A stretch of 64,000 nt of DNA from Terriglobia bacterium (GTDB lineage Bacteria; Acidobacteriota; Terriglobia; Terriglobales; Acidobacteriaceae): contig JAIQEY010000013.1 in the NCBI GenBank assembly GCA_020073565.1, positions 1 to 64,000 on the forward strand. Direction: 5' to 3'. Numbering within the stretch: the first letter of the stretch is position 1; each line of letters starts with the position of its first letter. The position numbers were made by a program, and so were the translations under genes. Shown one piece after another: positions 8,660-16,126 of the stretch. The notes under the pieces were generated by a model, which was given only the letters and a program-made list of their open reading frames with translations, was not told the origin of the DNA and did not search any database.

Positions 8660-9031
8660 CTAGACGTCGTCTTCTTCCTGCGGCGCTCCGGCGCGGACCA
8701 AAGCCTCTAGCTCCCGAGCCAGGCAGGCACGATCGCCGTCCGACAACTCCAAGAACTTGAGAGGCTGAAGGCAGCCCTGGGTAGCCCACATCGGGAACAA
8801 CATGTGGGAACGGCAGCGGATGGTAGCGAAGCCGATGTGGAACAGGACCGTTACCTGGATGCCTTCCGCGAGCGGAGTCTCGAGTGAGAGCAGTGCTCCG
8901 TTGACGGAAAGCTGATTGATGCGGGCGCGCACCTGGCGTCCGTTTTCCAGCAACACCAAAGCGAGGACGGAGCCCAGGAGCTTGACGCGGAAGCCCCGCT
9001 GTCGTTTCTGCGCGCTGGCGGTAGAGGACAT
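8660..9031 (-). CDS. PilZ-domain protein
   Basis: A ~123-residue single-domain protein. A basic RQRGFRVK stretch at the N-terminus resembles the RxxxR c-di-GMP motif and NQLSVNGALLSLETPL matches the (D/N)xSxxG motif; the rest is a small beta-barrel. Probable role: c-di-GMP binding and effector function in motility or surface behaviour, which fits the PilT-like and flagellar genes elsewhere in the window. The ATG at 9029-9031 is used; a TTG twelve bases upstream (9043) is an alternative. Both motifs deviate a little from consensus, so ligand binding is not certain. Confidence 0.75.
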   Translation of the reverse strand: MSSTASAQKRQRGFRVKLLGSVLALVLLENGRQVRARINQLSVNGALLSLETPLAEGIQVTVLFHIGFATIRCRSHMLFPMWATQGCLQPLKFLELSDGDRACLARELEALVRAGAPQEEDDV

Positions 9032-9116
9032 ATTCTCTGTCAATTTTGCACCAGCGAGTGACCTGGGGGGAGATTACCAAAGTTAGGCCTTGAGGCTCTC
9101 TCGGATCCCGCCCCGG

Positions 9117-9138
9117 GAGACGCGGCGAGCCGCGTCTC
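9117..9138. repeat. Short palindromic repeat
   Basis: A perfect 9-bp stem, GAGACGCGG/CCGCGTCTC, with loop CGAG, lies between the divergent PilZ and SnoaL-like genes. It has no U-tract and is probably one of the dispersed palindromes of this genome. Confidence 0.6.
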
Positions 9139-9200
9139 TACGGGGGTCGCTTGGCACGGGGCGATTGTGCGACAATGCTCCGCCGTTAGGGAGGAGATCC

Positions 9201-9668
9201 ATGATGAAGCGAATGGCAGTGCTGGCGCTCGTGGTGGGCGTGGTGATCGGCGGGATTGCACAAAAAACGTCGAAGGCGACGGCTGGGGGAGCGGTTGACA
9301 AGGCCTACTTGCAGAAGATCTGGGATGGCTGGGCGACGCTGGATGCGGCGGGACAGAAGCAATACTATGCGCAGGGGCCGCACGTATTTTTTGACATCGC
9401 GCCTCTGAAGTATGCCAGCTGGGACGAATATCAGGCGGGCGTGACCCAAGTACTGAGCAGCTACAAGGCCGCCAAATGCACGGTGAATGACGATGCGCAG
9501 ATCCATAAGAGCGGAGACGCGTACTGGGTCACCTCGACTGTGGCGTACGAAATGACGCAGAAGTCCGGCAAGGTCGAGATGGGGAAGTTTCGCTGGACCG
9601 CGGTCTTTGAGAAGCAGGACGGGAAGTGGCTGATCGTGCATGAGCACGTGTCAGAGCCGATCCAATAA
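9201..9668 (+). CDS. Secreted SnoaL/DUF4440-like protein
   Basis: A 155-residue product from the first of two ATGs after a good AGGAGA ribosome site; the longer frame from 9090 runs through a palindromic repeat and is unlikely. An N-terminal hydrophobic segment (MAVLALVVGVVIGGIA) suggests export or anchoring. The rest has the NTF2-like cone-fold pattern: a helical start (LQKIWDGWATLDAAG), YYAQGPHVFFDIAP, and a strand-rich end (FRWTAVFEKQDGKWLIVHEHVS). The family covers enzymes and non-catalytic binding proteins, so no reaction is assigned. A similar exported protein is at 36802-37317. Confidence 0.7.
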   Translation: MMKRMAVLALVVGVVIGGIAQKTSKATAGGAVDKAYLQKIWDGWATLDAAGQKQYYAQGPHVFFDIAPLKYASWDEYQAGVTQVLSSYKAAKCTVNDDAQIHKSGDAYWVTSTVAYEMTQKSGKVEMGKFRWTAVFEKQDGKWLIVHEHVSEPIQ

Positions 9669-9714
9669 AGAGGTCAGGCACTGATGCTGAGTGGCCGGGA
9701 GGTTCTCGATCACC

Positions 9715-11340
9715 ATGCCCAAAAGAGTAGCCGTGCTGGGCGGTGGAGTCGCAGGGCTGAGCGCTGCGCATGAACTGGCGGAGCGCGGATACGACGTCAC
9801 CGTTTACGAAAGAAAGGGCATGTTCGGAGGCAAGGCACGAAGCCTCTCTGTGCCCAACACCGCCACTGGAGGGCGCAAGGATCTCCCGGGCGAGCACGGA
9901 TTCCGTTTCTTCCCGCGATTCTACAAGCATCTGCCCGACACCATGGAGCGGATCCCATTTCCGGGCAACGTCAGTGTCTACAACAATCTGGTCAACGCCA
10001 CCCGCATCGAAGTGGCGAGGGCGGGCAAAGTCCCGCTGGTTCTGAGCGCGCGGATTCCCCAGAACATCCAGGACTGGGGGGTGGCTCTTCATAGCATGTT
10101 CAGCGGCATCGGAGTTCCGGATGACGAGGTTTTGTTTTTTGTCGATCGGCTCTTGGTGCTGCTGACGAGTTGTCCGGAACGGAGGCTGGCGGAATACGAG
10201 CAGATCCCATGGTGGACGTTTGTCGGCGCCCAGACGCGATCGAAGGAATACCAGACCCTGCTGGCCCAGGGATTCACCCGCTCCCTCGTGGCCATGCGGG
10301 CAGAGGATGGCAGCACCCGAACTGTGGGTTATATGCTGCTGCAATTGCTCTCCGGTCTTCTGACCGCGGGCGGGTTCGATCGCCTGCTGAGTGGCCCTAC
10401 GAACGAAGTCTGGCTGAACCCTTGGGTGACTTACTTAGAACAACGCGGTGTAACGATGAACCTCGGCGTGACGGTACAGGAGATTCATGCCGGGTCATCT
10501 GGCATTACATCCGTCAGCGTCGAACGTAATGGCCAAAGGCAAGAGGTGACGGCGGATTATTACATCGCCGCTATGCCGATCGAGATCATGGCCGCGCTCG
10601 TGACGGATGAGTTGAAAGAACTGGCGCCGTCGCTCGCGGGCTTGAATCAGCTTCCGACCCGGTGGATGAACGGAATTCAATTCTATCTCGCCCAGGATGT
10701 TCCGCTGGAACATGGACACACTCTTTACGCTTATTCGCCGTGGGCACTAACCTCTATTTCGCAAAAGCAATTCTGGCTACAAGCGGATCTGGCAAACTAC
10801 GGCGACGGTCGGGTGGCCGGCCTGCTTTCCGTTGACATCTCGGACTGGGATGCGGTTGGCACTCTTGTGGGCAAGCCGGCGACGCAATGCACGGCGGAGG
10901 AAATCAAGAATGAAGTCTGGGCGGAGTTGAAAGCCCATCTGAACGTGGGCGGCGCGCAGGTGATCCAGGACGAGAACTTGCTCTCCTGGTTTCTCGATCC
11001 CGACATTCAGTTTCCGAACCCCTCGGCGGCCACGAATGCCGAGCCACTCCTGATCAATAGGGCCGGGACATGGCGGTATCGGCCCGAGGCGACCACTGAG
11101 ATCCCAAACCTGTTTCTTGCTTCCGATTACGTGCGGACCTATACGGATATTGCCTGCATGGAAGCGGCGAACGAGGCCGCTCGACGAGCGGTGAATGGAA
11201 TCCTGGCGCACTCCGGTTCCAGCGCCCAGCCTGCGACCCTTTGGCCGCTGCAAGAACCAGGGTTCTTCCAACCGATGATCGAGTATGACCGGTTGCGGTT
11301 TAAGTTAGGCCTGCCTCATGGCAGGTCCCTGATCGCGTGA
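9715..11340 (+). CDS. FAD-dependent oxidoreductase (amine oxidase / hydroxysqualene dehydroxylase-like)
   Basis: A 541-residue flavoprotein. It opens with a Rossmann dinucleotide-binding motif, RVAVLGGGVAGLSAAHELAERG, ending in VTVYERKGMFGGKARS. The C-terminal FAD-contact block is FLASDYVRTYTDIACMEAANEAARRAV. This order and length match the phytoene desaturase/amine oxidase clan, especially squalene-pathway (HpnE-like) and carotenoid enzymes. The substrate cannot be told; no hopanoid or carotenoid genes are adjacent. The ATG at 9715 was chosen over the GTG at 9691 because it starts directly before the Rossmann strand and has GGAGG 12 bases upstream. Confidence 0.82.
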   Translation: MPKRVAVLGGGVAGLSAAHELAERGYDVTVYERKGMFGGKARSLSVPNTATGGRKDLPGEHGFRFFPRFYKHLPDTMERIPFPGNVSVYNNLVNATRIEVARAGKVPLVLSARIPQNIQDWGVALHSMFSGIGVPDDEVLFFVDRLLVLLTSCPERRLAEYEQIPWWTFVGAQTRSKEYQTLLAQGFTRSLVAMRAEDGSTRTVGYMLLQLLSGLLTAGGFDRLLSGPTNEVWLNPWVTYLEQRGVTMNLGVTVQEIHAGSSGITSVSVERNGQRQEVTADYYIAAMPIEIMAALVTDELKELAPSLAGLNQLPTRWMNGIQFYLAQDVPLEHGHTLYAYSPWALTSISQKQFWLQADLANYGDGRVAGLLSVDISDWDAVGTLVGKPATQCTAEEIKNEVWAELKAHLNVGGAQVIQDENLLSWFLDPDIQFPNPSAATNAEPLLINRAGTWRYRPEATTEIPNLFLASDYVRTYTDIACMEAANEAARRAVNGILAHSGSSAQPATLWPLQEPGFFQPMIEYDRLRFKLGLPHGRSLIA

Positions 11341-11353
11341 AACCGACGCAGGA

Positions 11354-12118
11354 TCAGTACGCTTTCCAAAAGAAATAGATCGTCATTCCAGCGCCCACCA
11401 TGATTACGAAGGCGCGGATCCAGGCGGGTGGTAGTTTTTGGGCATAGTGGGCGCCGAAGTATCCGCCGACGAGTGCGCCGACGATCACGACGCTGCCCGG
11501 CTTCCAGGCAACCGCGCGCCATGCGATGAAGGCGATTACGGCGACGCCGTTGATGAGGATGCCGAGCACGACTTTCAGGGCATTCATGGCGTGGATATCC
11601 GTCATGCCGATGGCGGCGAGCATGGCGAGGTTGAGGATGCCGACGCCGCCTCCGAAGTAGCCTCCGTACACGGCGACGATCAACTCGAACAGAACGGCGA
11701 CAGTAAGCGCGGTAGTGGAAGCGTCGTGGGCAAGGCCGCTTTTGGAGCCGCCAGCCAAGCGGCCGCCGAAGATAAACAGTAGTGTGGCGCCCAGCATCAG
11801 CCAGGGTAGAACGCGCAGGAAGGTTTGTGCGGGTGTGTGAAGCAATAGGTAGGCGCCGGCGATTCCTCCAATCAGGCTAGTCACCGTGAGCGGAATCATG
11901 ACGCGGCGCGAAATGTCGAAGTGCTTGCGGTAGGCGCGGGAACTGGCTGTAGTTCCAACCCAGAGGGCAACGGTGTTGGTGGCGTTGGCCGCGATGGGAG
12001 CGACGCCGCTGAACAGGAGCGCAGGGAAGGCGACGAAACTGCCGCCGCCCGCGACGGCGTTGAGCGCGCCGCCGAGAGCGCCGGCGACAAAGAGGAAGAG
12101 GATGGTGTGGAGTGCCAA
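11354..12118 (-). CDS. TauE/SafE (TSUP) family membrane transporter
   Basis: A 254-residue integral membrane protein with about eight hydrophobic segments and a family-typical N-terminal half: GALGGALNAVAGGGSFVAFPAL, then ANATNTVALWVGT. The second repeat is GGYFGGGVGILNLAMLAAIG. The family moves sulfite, sulfoacetate or other organosulfur anions across the inner membrane. The substrate is unknown here. Convergent with the FAD enzyme on its left; the divergent neighbour to the right is a NapH-like iron-sulfur protein. Confidence 0.85.
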   Translation of the reverse strand: MALHTILFLFVAGALGGALNAVAGGGSFVAFPALLFSGVAPIAANATNTVALWVGTTASSRAYRKHFDISRRVMIPLTVTSLIGGIAGAYLLLHTPAQTFLRVLPWLMLGATLLFIFGGRLAGGSKSGLAHDASTTALTVAVLFELIVAVYGGYFGGGVGILNLAMLAAIGMTDIHAMNALKVVLGILINGVAVIAFIAWRAVAWKPGSVVIVGALVGGYFGAHYAQKLPPAWIRAFVIMVGAGMTIYFFWKAY

Positions 12119-12236
12119 ATATCAGGTTTACCACATCGATATGCAAGCGTGGAGTTCGATCGCGTTGAGGTGAAGTTCTGAAATAACCAGCAATGCAACT
12201 AGTCGTCCTGTCAACGGCTTACCGAAATATCCTCGC

Positions 12237-12252
12237 CGTGACTTAAATCACA
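12237..12252. promoter_or_regulatory. CRP/FNR-type binding site
   Basis: CGTGA-CTTAAA-TCACA matches the TGTGA-N6-TCACA dyad at nine of ten conserved positions. It is centred about 55 bases before the ATG of the NapH-like gene. A CRP/FNR-family regulator responding to redox or nitric oxide would suit the iron-sulfur product, but which one cannot be told. Confidence 0.55.
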
Positions 12253-12299
12253 TCCCCGCTGTAACAGGCCCTTTACGCTGAACTTGTAAGGATGGCCTC

Positions 12300-13445
12300 A
12301 TGGCAACGCAAGTTCATGGCGAAATCGTTTCCGAGATTCCTCCCTATCTGTGTCCGTGGCCGGGCGAGGTGCGGCCGAAGCCTCCGGTTAAGGCGAAGAA
12401 GAAGCTCATCCGCCGCACGGATCACGACTACTCACAGGTTGTACGCCGCAGTTTTCAGGGCGCGTTCCTGGCTCTGAATGTCTGGGTCGGCGGCATCTTC
12501 TATTTCTGGGTTCGTCAGTTTGAGCCGGGTGGTGCACCGACCTCATTGCAACGCCCGGCCGGGGTCGAGGGCTGGTTGCCCATCGCGGCACTGATGAACC
12601 TGAAGTATTTCGTTTCGACGCACCACGTGCCGGCGCTGCATCCAGCGGGGATGTTCCTGCTGATTTCGTTTCTGGCGATGTCTTTCCTATTTCGCAAGGC
12701 ATTTTGCAGCTGGCTGTGTCCGGTGGGAACGATTTCGGAATATCTGTGGCGTGTGGGACAGAAGCTATTCCGGCGCAACTTCCGTTTGCCGCGGTGGCTT
12801 GATGTTGGGTTGCGCGGACTGAAGTATCTCCTGCTCGGTTTCTTTGTTTGGGCGGTGAGTTCGATGGCGGTCGACGAACTGGCGGCCTTCATGAACAGCC
12901 CGTACGGCGTGATCGCGGATGTGAAGATGCTGAACTTATTCCGTCACCTGGGCGAGACGGGCGCGATCGTGCTGGGCGTGCTGGTGGTGGCATCGTTGTT
13001 CATCCAGAATTTCTGGTGCCGGTATCTTTGCCCGTATGGAGCGCTCCTGGGGATCACGTCACTGGTCAGCCCAGCGCGCATCCGTCGGAACGCGGAGACC
13101 TGCATTGATTGCGCGAAGTGCGCGAAGGCTTGCCCGTCGGCGTTGCCGGTGGACAAGCTGGTGACAATCCAGTCTGCGGAATGCACCGGTTGCCTGGAGT
13201 GCGTGACGGTGTGTCCGGCGAAAGACACGCTCAGCATGTCGTTGCCGGAGATTCCCGGGCTGGCTCCGCAGGCCCCGAAAGTTCCGGCTTGGGCGATGGC
13301 GGCGGGAATTGCCGTGCTTTTCTTGGGGATCGTGGGGTTCGCCAAGACTGCGGGGTACTGGGACTCGCACGTGCCCAACGCAATCTATCAGCAACTGGTG
13401 CCGCACTCGGATGAAGCCCGGCATCCCATGCCGGGGGAGAACTGA
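12300..13445 (+). CDS. Membrane-bound 4Fe-4S polyferredoxin (NapH/CcoG-like)
   Basis: A 381-residue membrane protein. After a cytoplasmic N-terminus there are about five hydrophobic segments. Two quinol-oxidase-like cysteine motifs, CSWLCPVGT and CRYLCPYGA, are the hallmark of NapH/NosR-type proteins. Two C-terminal 4Fe-4S ferredoxin motifs follow: CIDCAKCAKACP and CTGCLECVTVCP. A final transmembrane helix (AMAAGIAVLFLGIVGFAKTAG) is unusual for NapH. Likely role: electron transfer from quinol to a periplasmic acceptor. No nitrate or nitrous oxide reductase is nearby. AAGGA lies seven bases before the ATG; a CRP/FNR-type site is upstream. Confidence 0.85.
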   Translation: MATQVHGEIVSEIPPYLCPWPGEVRPKPPVKAKKKLIRRTDHDYSQVVRRSFQGAFLALNVWVGGIFYFWVRQFEPGGAPTSLQRPAGVEGWLPIAALMNLKYFVSTHHVPALHPAGMFLLISFLAMSFLFRKAFCSWLCPVGTISEYLWRVGQKLFRRNFRLPRWLDVGLRGLKYLLLGFFVWAVSSMAVDELAAFMNSPYGVIADVKMLNLFRHLGETGAIVLGVLVVASLFIQNFWCRYLCPYGALLGITSLVSPARIRRNAETCIDCAKCAKACPSALPVDKLVTIQSAECTGCLECVTVCPAKDTLSMSLPEIPGLAPQAPKVPAWAMAAGIAVLFLGIVGFAKTAGYWDSHVPNAIYQQLVPHSDEARHPMPGEN

Positions 13446-13448
13446 CAG

Positions 13449-13532
13449 GCCCGTGTGGCGCGGACATTTCTGTCCGCGCTGACGGCGTATCTGCTGCAGA
13501 CACGCGGACAGGAATGTCCGCGCCACACAGGC
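13449..13532. repeat. Nested inverted repeat (GCGGACATTCCTGTCCGC family)
   Basis: Outer arms 13449-13478 and 13503-13532 pair over 30 bases with two mismatches. Each arm is itself an imperfect palindrome (GCGGACA...TGTCCGC). The element can therefore form one long hairpin or a cruciform with two small ones. It lies between two plus-strand genes without a U-tract. Confidence 0.8.
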
Positions 13533-13572
13533 ATTTTCGCGTGCTAGAATCGAGGCAGATAGTTCCTGACTG

Positions 13573-14709
13573 ATGCTTCCTGACATCGAAAAACTGTTCG
13601 AACTCCAGGCGGCGGACAAGGAAATCCGCAAACTGCACGAGGAGGTTGCTGCCCTTCCCAAACGGGTGGCGGCGATCGAAGAGAAGCTGGCCGGAACGAA
13701 AGCTCATCTGGAGAAAGCCCGGACCGCCGCCAAGGGCGACGAAGCCAACCGCAAGAAGTTCGAATCTGCCATCCAGGACCTGCAGGGCAAGATCTCCAAG
13801 TATCGCGACCAGTCGCTCGATGTCAAAACCAACGAACAGTACAAGGCGCTGCTGCACGAGATCCAGTTCGCCGAGCAGGAAATCCGCATCAACGAAGACC
13901 GTATCCTGGAGGTGATGGTCAACGTCGAAGTGCGCGAGAAAGATGTGAAAGCGGCCGAGGCCGAACTGAAGGCCGAGCAAGTCGAAATCGAGAAGGAAAA
14001 AGAAGAAGCACGTAAAGTTACGGCCGAAGACCAGGCGAAACTGGCGGAGTGGAATGCGAAGCGGGACGCGTTACGCCGGGGGATTTTGGAAGATTTGCTG
14101 CGGCACTATGAGCGCGTGATGAAGTTTCGCGGCAGCGGGCTAGCGGAAGCGCGCGAGCAGAAGTGCATGGGCTGCCAGGTGATGCTGCGTCCGCAGACCT
14201 ACAACGAGGTGCGGATCGCTGAGAAGGTGGTGGTTTGTGAGTCGTGCCAGAGGATTCTGTATTTCGATCCTGCCAACGAAGTGAAGGTCGAGCAGCAGGT
14301 GGCGGAGGCGGCGCACGCGAGAAGGCGTCCGCGTCCCAAGGCCGATGCGCCGCAGGCCTGGTTTTACCGTCCCGACTACGGCGAGGAAGGCGAAGTTCTG
14401 CTGGTCTTCACCAATGGCGGAGACTCCTCGACGCGGCGCGTTTACGAGATGCATACCGGCCGGCAGATCGGCGATGTGCTGGGCCGCGAAGGTACCTACC
14501 GGCTGGCCTTCCCGGAAGATCTGACCGATTCTGCCGTTCGCCTGAACGGGCACTGGGACGAAGAAGAGATGGACGAGTGGGGTTCGGAAGTGCCGTCCCA
14601 TGCGCTCGACGTTCTCCATAACGATCTGCGTGCCGCCCAACGCGAACACCACGCTCCCAAGCGCAAGGAACATGCCACCCCCCCGGCGGAACACACGGCC
14701 GCGAGCTAG
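13573..14709 (+). CDS. Coiled-coil C4-type zinc ribbon protein with C-terminal extension
   Basis: A 378-residue protein. Residues ~1-170 are a long antiparallel coiled coil (LFELQAADKEIRKLHEEV and onward). Residues ~195-235 are a zinc ribbon with paired cysteines in KCMGCQ and VCESCQ, followed by RILYF. This is the DUF164/CdsZ-type family, usually ~240 residues. Its role is unclear; proposals include nucleic-acid binding or a scaffold. Here about 130 extra residues follow, first a basic RRRPRPK linker, then a compact beta-rich part from WFYRPDYGEEGEVLLVF, then a charged tail. The extension is odd for the family. Confidence 0.82.
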   Translation: MLPDIEKLFELQAADKEIRKLHEEVAALPKRVAAIEEKLAGTKAHLEKARTAAKGDEANRKKFESAIQDLQGKISKYRDQSLDVKTNEQYKALLHEIQFAEQEIRINEDRILEVMVNVEVREKDVKAAEAELKAEQVEIEKEKEEARKVTAEDQAKLAEWNAKRDALRRGILEDLLRHYERVMKFRGSGLAEAREQKCMGCQVMLRPQTYNEVRIAEKVVVCESCQRILYFDPANEVKVEQQVAEAAHARRRPRPKADAPQAWFYRPDYGEEGEVLLVFTNGGDSSTRRVYEMHTGRQIGDVLGREGTYRLAFPEDLTDSAVRLNGHWDEEEMDEWGSEVPSHALDVLHNDLRAAQREHHAPKRKEHATPPAEHTAAS

Positions 14710-14831
14710 TTTCAAATTTGCCTCTGAAGCTGGCACTCCGAGGTTATCCCGGAATATTGCATCCACAGCGCAGCGGGCGACGACTCCCCCCGGCGGCGCT
14801 CCTTGGTAGAATTACCAGCCTGAGGTGAGTG

Positions 14832-16031
14832 ATGGACCGAAAGCGAAATGTCTCTTCCACATCCCGCCGTTCGTTTCTGAGCTTGTCCGCGGCCGCCTCC
14901 GCCGCGATCGCTATGCGAATTGTGACCGAGCCGATGTTGGCGAGTGCGGCGCGACACAAGCCGCGGGCGCAAGATGGCGTGCTGATCGATTCCAACGAGA
15001 ATCCGCTCGGACCATGTGCTGCCGCGCGTGAGGCGGCTATTTCAATCGTGCCCCAGGGCGGGCGGTACCTGGACGGACTGACTGACGATCTCGTGAAACA
15101 GATTGCCCAGACCGAAGGTCTGAAGCCCGAGTACGTCCGCGTGTATCCGGGGTCAAGCAATCCGCTGCATCACGCTGTGTGCGCGTATACGTCGGCCAGC
15201 CGCAGCTATGTCACCGCCGATCCGGGCTACGAAGCGGGTATGTTTGCAGCGGGCGCGGTCAACGCCAAGGTCGTGAAGGTGCCCCTTGCCAAAGATTATG
15301 CGCACGACGTTCGCGCCATGTTTGCAGCCGCGCCGGACGCGGGTGTGTTTTACATCTGCAATCCGAACAATCCGACCGGCACGCTCACCAGCCATTCCGA
15401 CATCGACTACCTGGTGGAAAACAAGCCGAAGGGGTCGGTCGTGCTGGTCGATGAGGCCTACATTCATTTTTCCGATGGGACGTCGGTGGTTGACCTGGTG
15501 CGAGCCGACAAAGAAGTGCTCGTGCTGCGGACGTTTTCAAAGCTTTTTGGTATGGCCGGCTTACGCTGCGGAGCGATCTTCGGCCGTCCCGACCTGCTCG
15601 AGAAAGTCGAGAACTACGGTGGATGGAACTTCATGCCGATCACGGCGCTGGTGGCCGCGTCGGCCAGCCTGAAAGACACGCAACTCGTTCCGGAACGAAA
15701 ACGCATCAACGCCAGCATTCGGAGCAGCGTGTTCGCCTGGCTCGACCGCAACGCATATTCCTACATTCCCTCGCAATCGAACTGTTTCATGCTCGACACC
15801 AAGCGTCCGGGCAAACAAGTGATCGATGCCATGGCGACCCAGAATGTGCACATCGGACGCATCTGGCCGATCTGGCCAACGCACGTGCGGATCACGGTGG
15901 GGACCGCGCCAGAGATGGAGCAGTTCCAAGCGGCGCTGAAGAAGGTGATGACGGGCGCGGTGACAGCGAGCGTGGCACCGGTTCGCAGCCCGAGCAGACA
16001 CCGGATGGATGGATTGTTGAAACGAGTGTAG
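14832..16031 (+). CDS. Tat-exported histidinol-phosphate-aminotransferase-like protein
   Basis: A 399-residue fold-type I PLP aminotransferase of the HisC/Cobd group. It starts with a twin-arginine signal (SRRSFL, residues 11-16, then an Ala-rich hydrophobic stretch), so it is predicted to be exported folded. Family motifs: DSNENPLGPC, YPGSSNPLHHAV, CNPNNPTGTL, VDEAYIHFSD and the cofactor lysine K237 in TFSKLFGMAGLRCG. HisC itself is cytoplasmic, so this is a periplasmic paralog of unknown substrate. The ATG at 14832 follows GAGG by six bases; a GTG lies three bases earlier. The stop codon TAG falls inside the left arm of the repeat at 16028-16112. Confidence 0.82.
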   Translation: MDRKRNVSSTSRRSFLSLSAAASAAIAMRIVTEPMLASAARHKPRAQDGVLIDSNENPLGPCAAAREAAISIVPQGGRYLDGLTDDLVKQIAQTEGLKPEYVRVYPGSSNPLHHAVCAYTSASRSYVTADPGYEAGMFAAGAVNAKVVKVPLAKDYAHDVRAMFAAAPDAGVFYICNPNNPTGTLTSHSDIDYLVENKPKGSVVLVDEAYIHFSDGTSVVDLVRADKEVLVLRTFSKLFGMAGLRCGAIFGRPDLLEKVENYGGWNFMPITALVAASASLKDTQLVPERKRINASIRSSVFAWLDRNAYSYIPSQSNCFMLDTKRPGKQVIDAMATQNVHIGRIWPIWPTHVRITVGTAPEMEQFQAALKKVMTGAVTASVAPVRSPSRHRMDGLLKRV

Positions 16032-16112
16032 CGCCGGCACCTTGCCGGCTGTCGCGAGGGCGACCCGCCCTCGCTGCGTCGGGCGGGGACGCCCGCCGGA
16101 CAGCGGCGCTAC
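16028..16112. repeat. Composite palindromic repeat (GTAGCGCCGGC family)
   Basis: Outer arms GTAGCGCCG (16028-16036) and CGGCGCTAC (16104-16112) enclose at least two smaller palindromes (CGAGGGCG/CGCCCTCG-like and CGGGCG/CGCCCG). The left arm contains the TAG stop of the upstream gene. Related fragments lie at about 510-537 and at 37330. Confidence 0.7.
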
Positions 16113-16126
16113 AGTAACATCAGTTC

